In this document: positions 63,153 to 64,000 of the stretch, piece after piece
How the letters are laid out: each line of letters begins with the position of its first letter
Position numbering within the stretch: the first letter of the stretch is position 1
Assembly: GCA_021234155.1 (NCBI GenBank)
Contig: JAJEKV010000056.1
Span: forward strand, 6,974,618 to 7,038,617
Origin: Isoetes taiwanensis
Lineage: Eukaryota; Streptophyta; Lycopodiopsida; Isoetales; Isoetaceae
Direction of reading: 5' to 3'
DNA length: 64,000 nt
Made by a program: the position numbers and the translations under genes
Notes under the pieces: generated by a model
Told to the model about the DNA's origin: nothing
What the model saw: only the letters and a program-made list of their open reading frames with translations
The model's database searches: none

Positions 63153-63756
63153 GCCTAAGCCCCATCGGGATGCCCAAATCTACCATCCTATGCCACAGAT
63201 TTTGCCTATTCACCATGTCAAAGGCCTTGCTGAAATCCACAAATACAGCATACAAAGGTTTCCTTTTTCCCACCACTGAATCCATCATAGCACGAAGGGT
63301 GACCAAATGGTCAGTTGTAGACTTTTTAGGTCTAAAGCCCGCTTGGCCTATTGCTCTAGCATTGTGACCCTCTGCCCAGTTGCTTATCTTGCCCTCAAGT
63401 ATAGAGGCATACAGTTTTGCATAAAGGCTGCCAACCATAATGGTACGGTAGTTACCCGGATCAGATGCATCCCCTGACTTGTGCAATGGCACAACCCTAT
63501 TAACCTGCCAGGCCCTAGGAAACCCATCTCTCAAAGCCATATTGAACATGTCGACCAGCCTATTCGTAACCGCTTCTCCAGCCCACTTAAGCATTTCGGC
63601 CTTAAGGCCACAAGCATCTGCCGCTTTGCCATTAGCAAGTCTCTTGAGTCCCACCTGAACATCCTCCAGAGTAAAGGTAAGCATATCATCCATCTCACAT
63701 GTCTCTTCGGCCATCTTATCCTCAACTCCATGGACATGGTATAAATTCATGTACAT
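63153..63756 (-). pseudogene. LINE reverse transcriptase, N-terminal part
   Basis: Contains 'VGLKRLANGKAADACGLKAE', 'VVPLHKSGDASDPGNYRTI', 'AGFRPKKSTTDHLVTLRAMM' and the first catalytic motif 'VFVDFSKAFDMV'. It ends at 'LGIPMGLR' at the MITE edge. Upstream it overlaps out of frame with the segment entering from the right edge. Confidence 0.92.
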
Positions 63757-64000
63757 GCTCCATTAGTGCCTCCGCTTGCAACACATTACCCCCATGCTTC
63801 AAGGGTTTAAGCCTATTCCAAAATTTCTTTGGATCAACCAGCAGTTCTTCCACCATTCGCCTATGTTTACGATGTAAATATGCCTTCTTCTTATTTTTGA
63901 CCAGTTTGGTATACACTCTCCTTTCTCGTACTTTTAGTCCCCCTTGTGTCGCTCTAAATTTTTGCCTCTGCTTGTTTACATTCCATGTCAAACCATTCAT
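63722..64000 (-). CDS. LINE ORF2 segment before RT, cut by window edge
   Basis: 92 codons, open to the right edge. Basic sequence with 'RRMVEELLVDPKKFWNRLKP', typical of the linker between endonuclease and RT in plant LINEs. A frame change near 63730 separates it from RT. Confidence 0.75.
   Translation of the reverse strand: MNGLTWNVNKQRQKFRATQGGLKVRERRVYTKLVKNKKKAYLHRKHRRMVEELLVDPKKFWNRLKPLKHGGNVLQAEALMEHVHEFIPCPWS

Larger units (their letters stand above)
61090..64000 (-). mobile_element. LINE (non-LTR retrotransposon), 3' part
   Basis: Runs in from the right edge. It contains the region before RT, RT, and the C-terminal Cys/His segment; the endonuclease would lie beyond 64000. The 3' end consists of repeats of a ~20-bp unit (ATTTGTATTACTGGTTGAAG, five or more partial copies, 61100-61250), a repeat tail rather than poly-A. 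It abuts the first visible exon of the host gene, so it inserted in an intron or upstream. RT is split by a hAT-like MITE. Confidence 0.9.

Overview
The window is 64 kb of repeat-rich nuclear DNA from a land plant with a large genome. PLS-type PPR fragments, a captured plant HMG-CoA reductase, long chromovirus-type LTR elements and initiator-tRNA-Met primer sites support this. The PPR style would suit a fern or lycophyte, but I cannot name the species. Almost everything is transposon nested in transposon. The only non-transposon gene I can model is a broken multi-exon gene on the minus strand at the right (about 53981-61077).

Nesting, oldest to youngest where it can be read. Element A is a plus-strand Ty3 chromovirus running from before base 1 to 53980, and it sits inside the last visible exon of the host gene. 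Its integrase region was split by a tandem array of a different Ty3 element, C (minus strand; LTR-internal-LTR-internal-LTR, 7640-50168, flanked by ATTAT/ATCAT). Element C then received: D, a non-autonomous Copia-type element carrying PPR fragments (10175-14452); E, a Helitron carrying exon fragments, some kinesin-4-like (18972-23204); B, a second chromovirus of A's family on the minus strand (27738-41422), with a 260-bp MITE in one LTR; and a tRNA-headed SINE-like insertion in the reverse transcriptase (44001-44450). To the right, a hAT-like MITE in a host intron (55776-59965) is itself split by a second Helitron, G (56006-59718), carrying HMG-CoA reductase exons. A minus-strand LINE (61090-64000) carries a 604-bp hAT-like MITE inside its reverse transcriptase.

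The most striking content is in A and B. Between the 5' LTR and gag both carry two extra genes on the sense strand. The first ends in a clear histone H3 fold and begins with an H3/CENH3-like N-terminus (MARQK / MAQTK). The second (ORF-B) encodes a protein I do not recognise. Each extra gene has its own TATA box 100-120 bp before its ATG, an AT-rich tail where this can be seen, and upstream copies of a 67-73 bp palindromic hairpin. The hairpins differ in sequence between A and B but keep their pairing. The pol of both elements ends in a chromodomain integrase. The system therefore looks like a retrotransposon carrying its own H3 variant, a partner protein and a chromatin-reading integrase.

Element C is unusual in another way. 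It has an intact-looking RNase H between protease and reverse transcriptase, while the standard RNase H after RT has lost two of three catalytic acids.

Data caution: differences between repeat copies cluster at CAG/CTG trinucleotides and often appear as indels. This resembles consensus error at CHG-methylated cytosines, so several frameshifts listed here may be technical.
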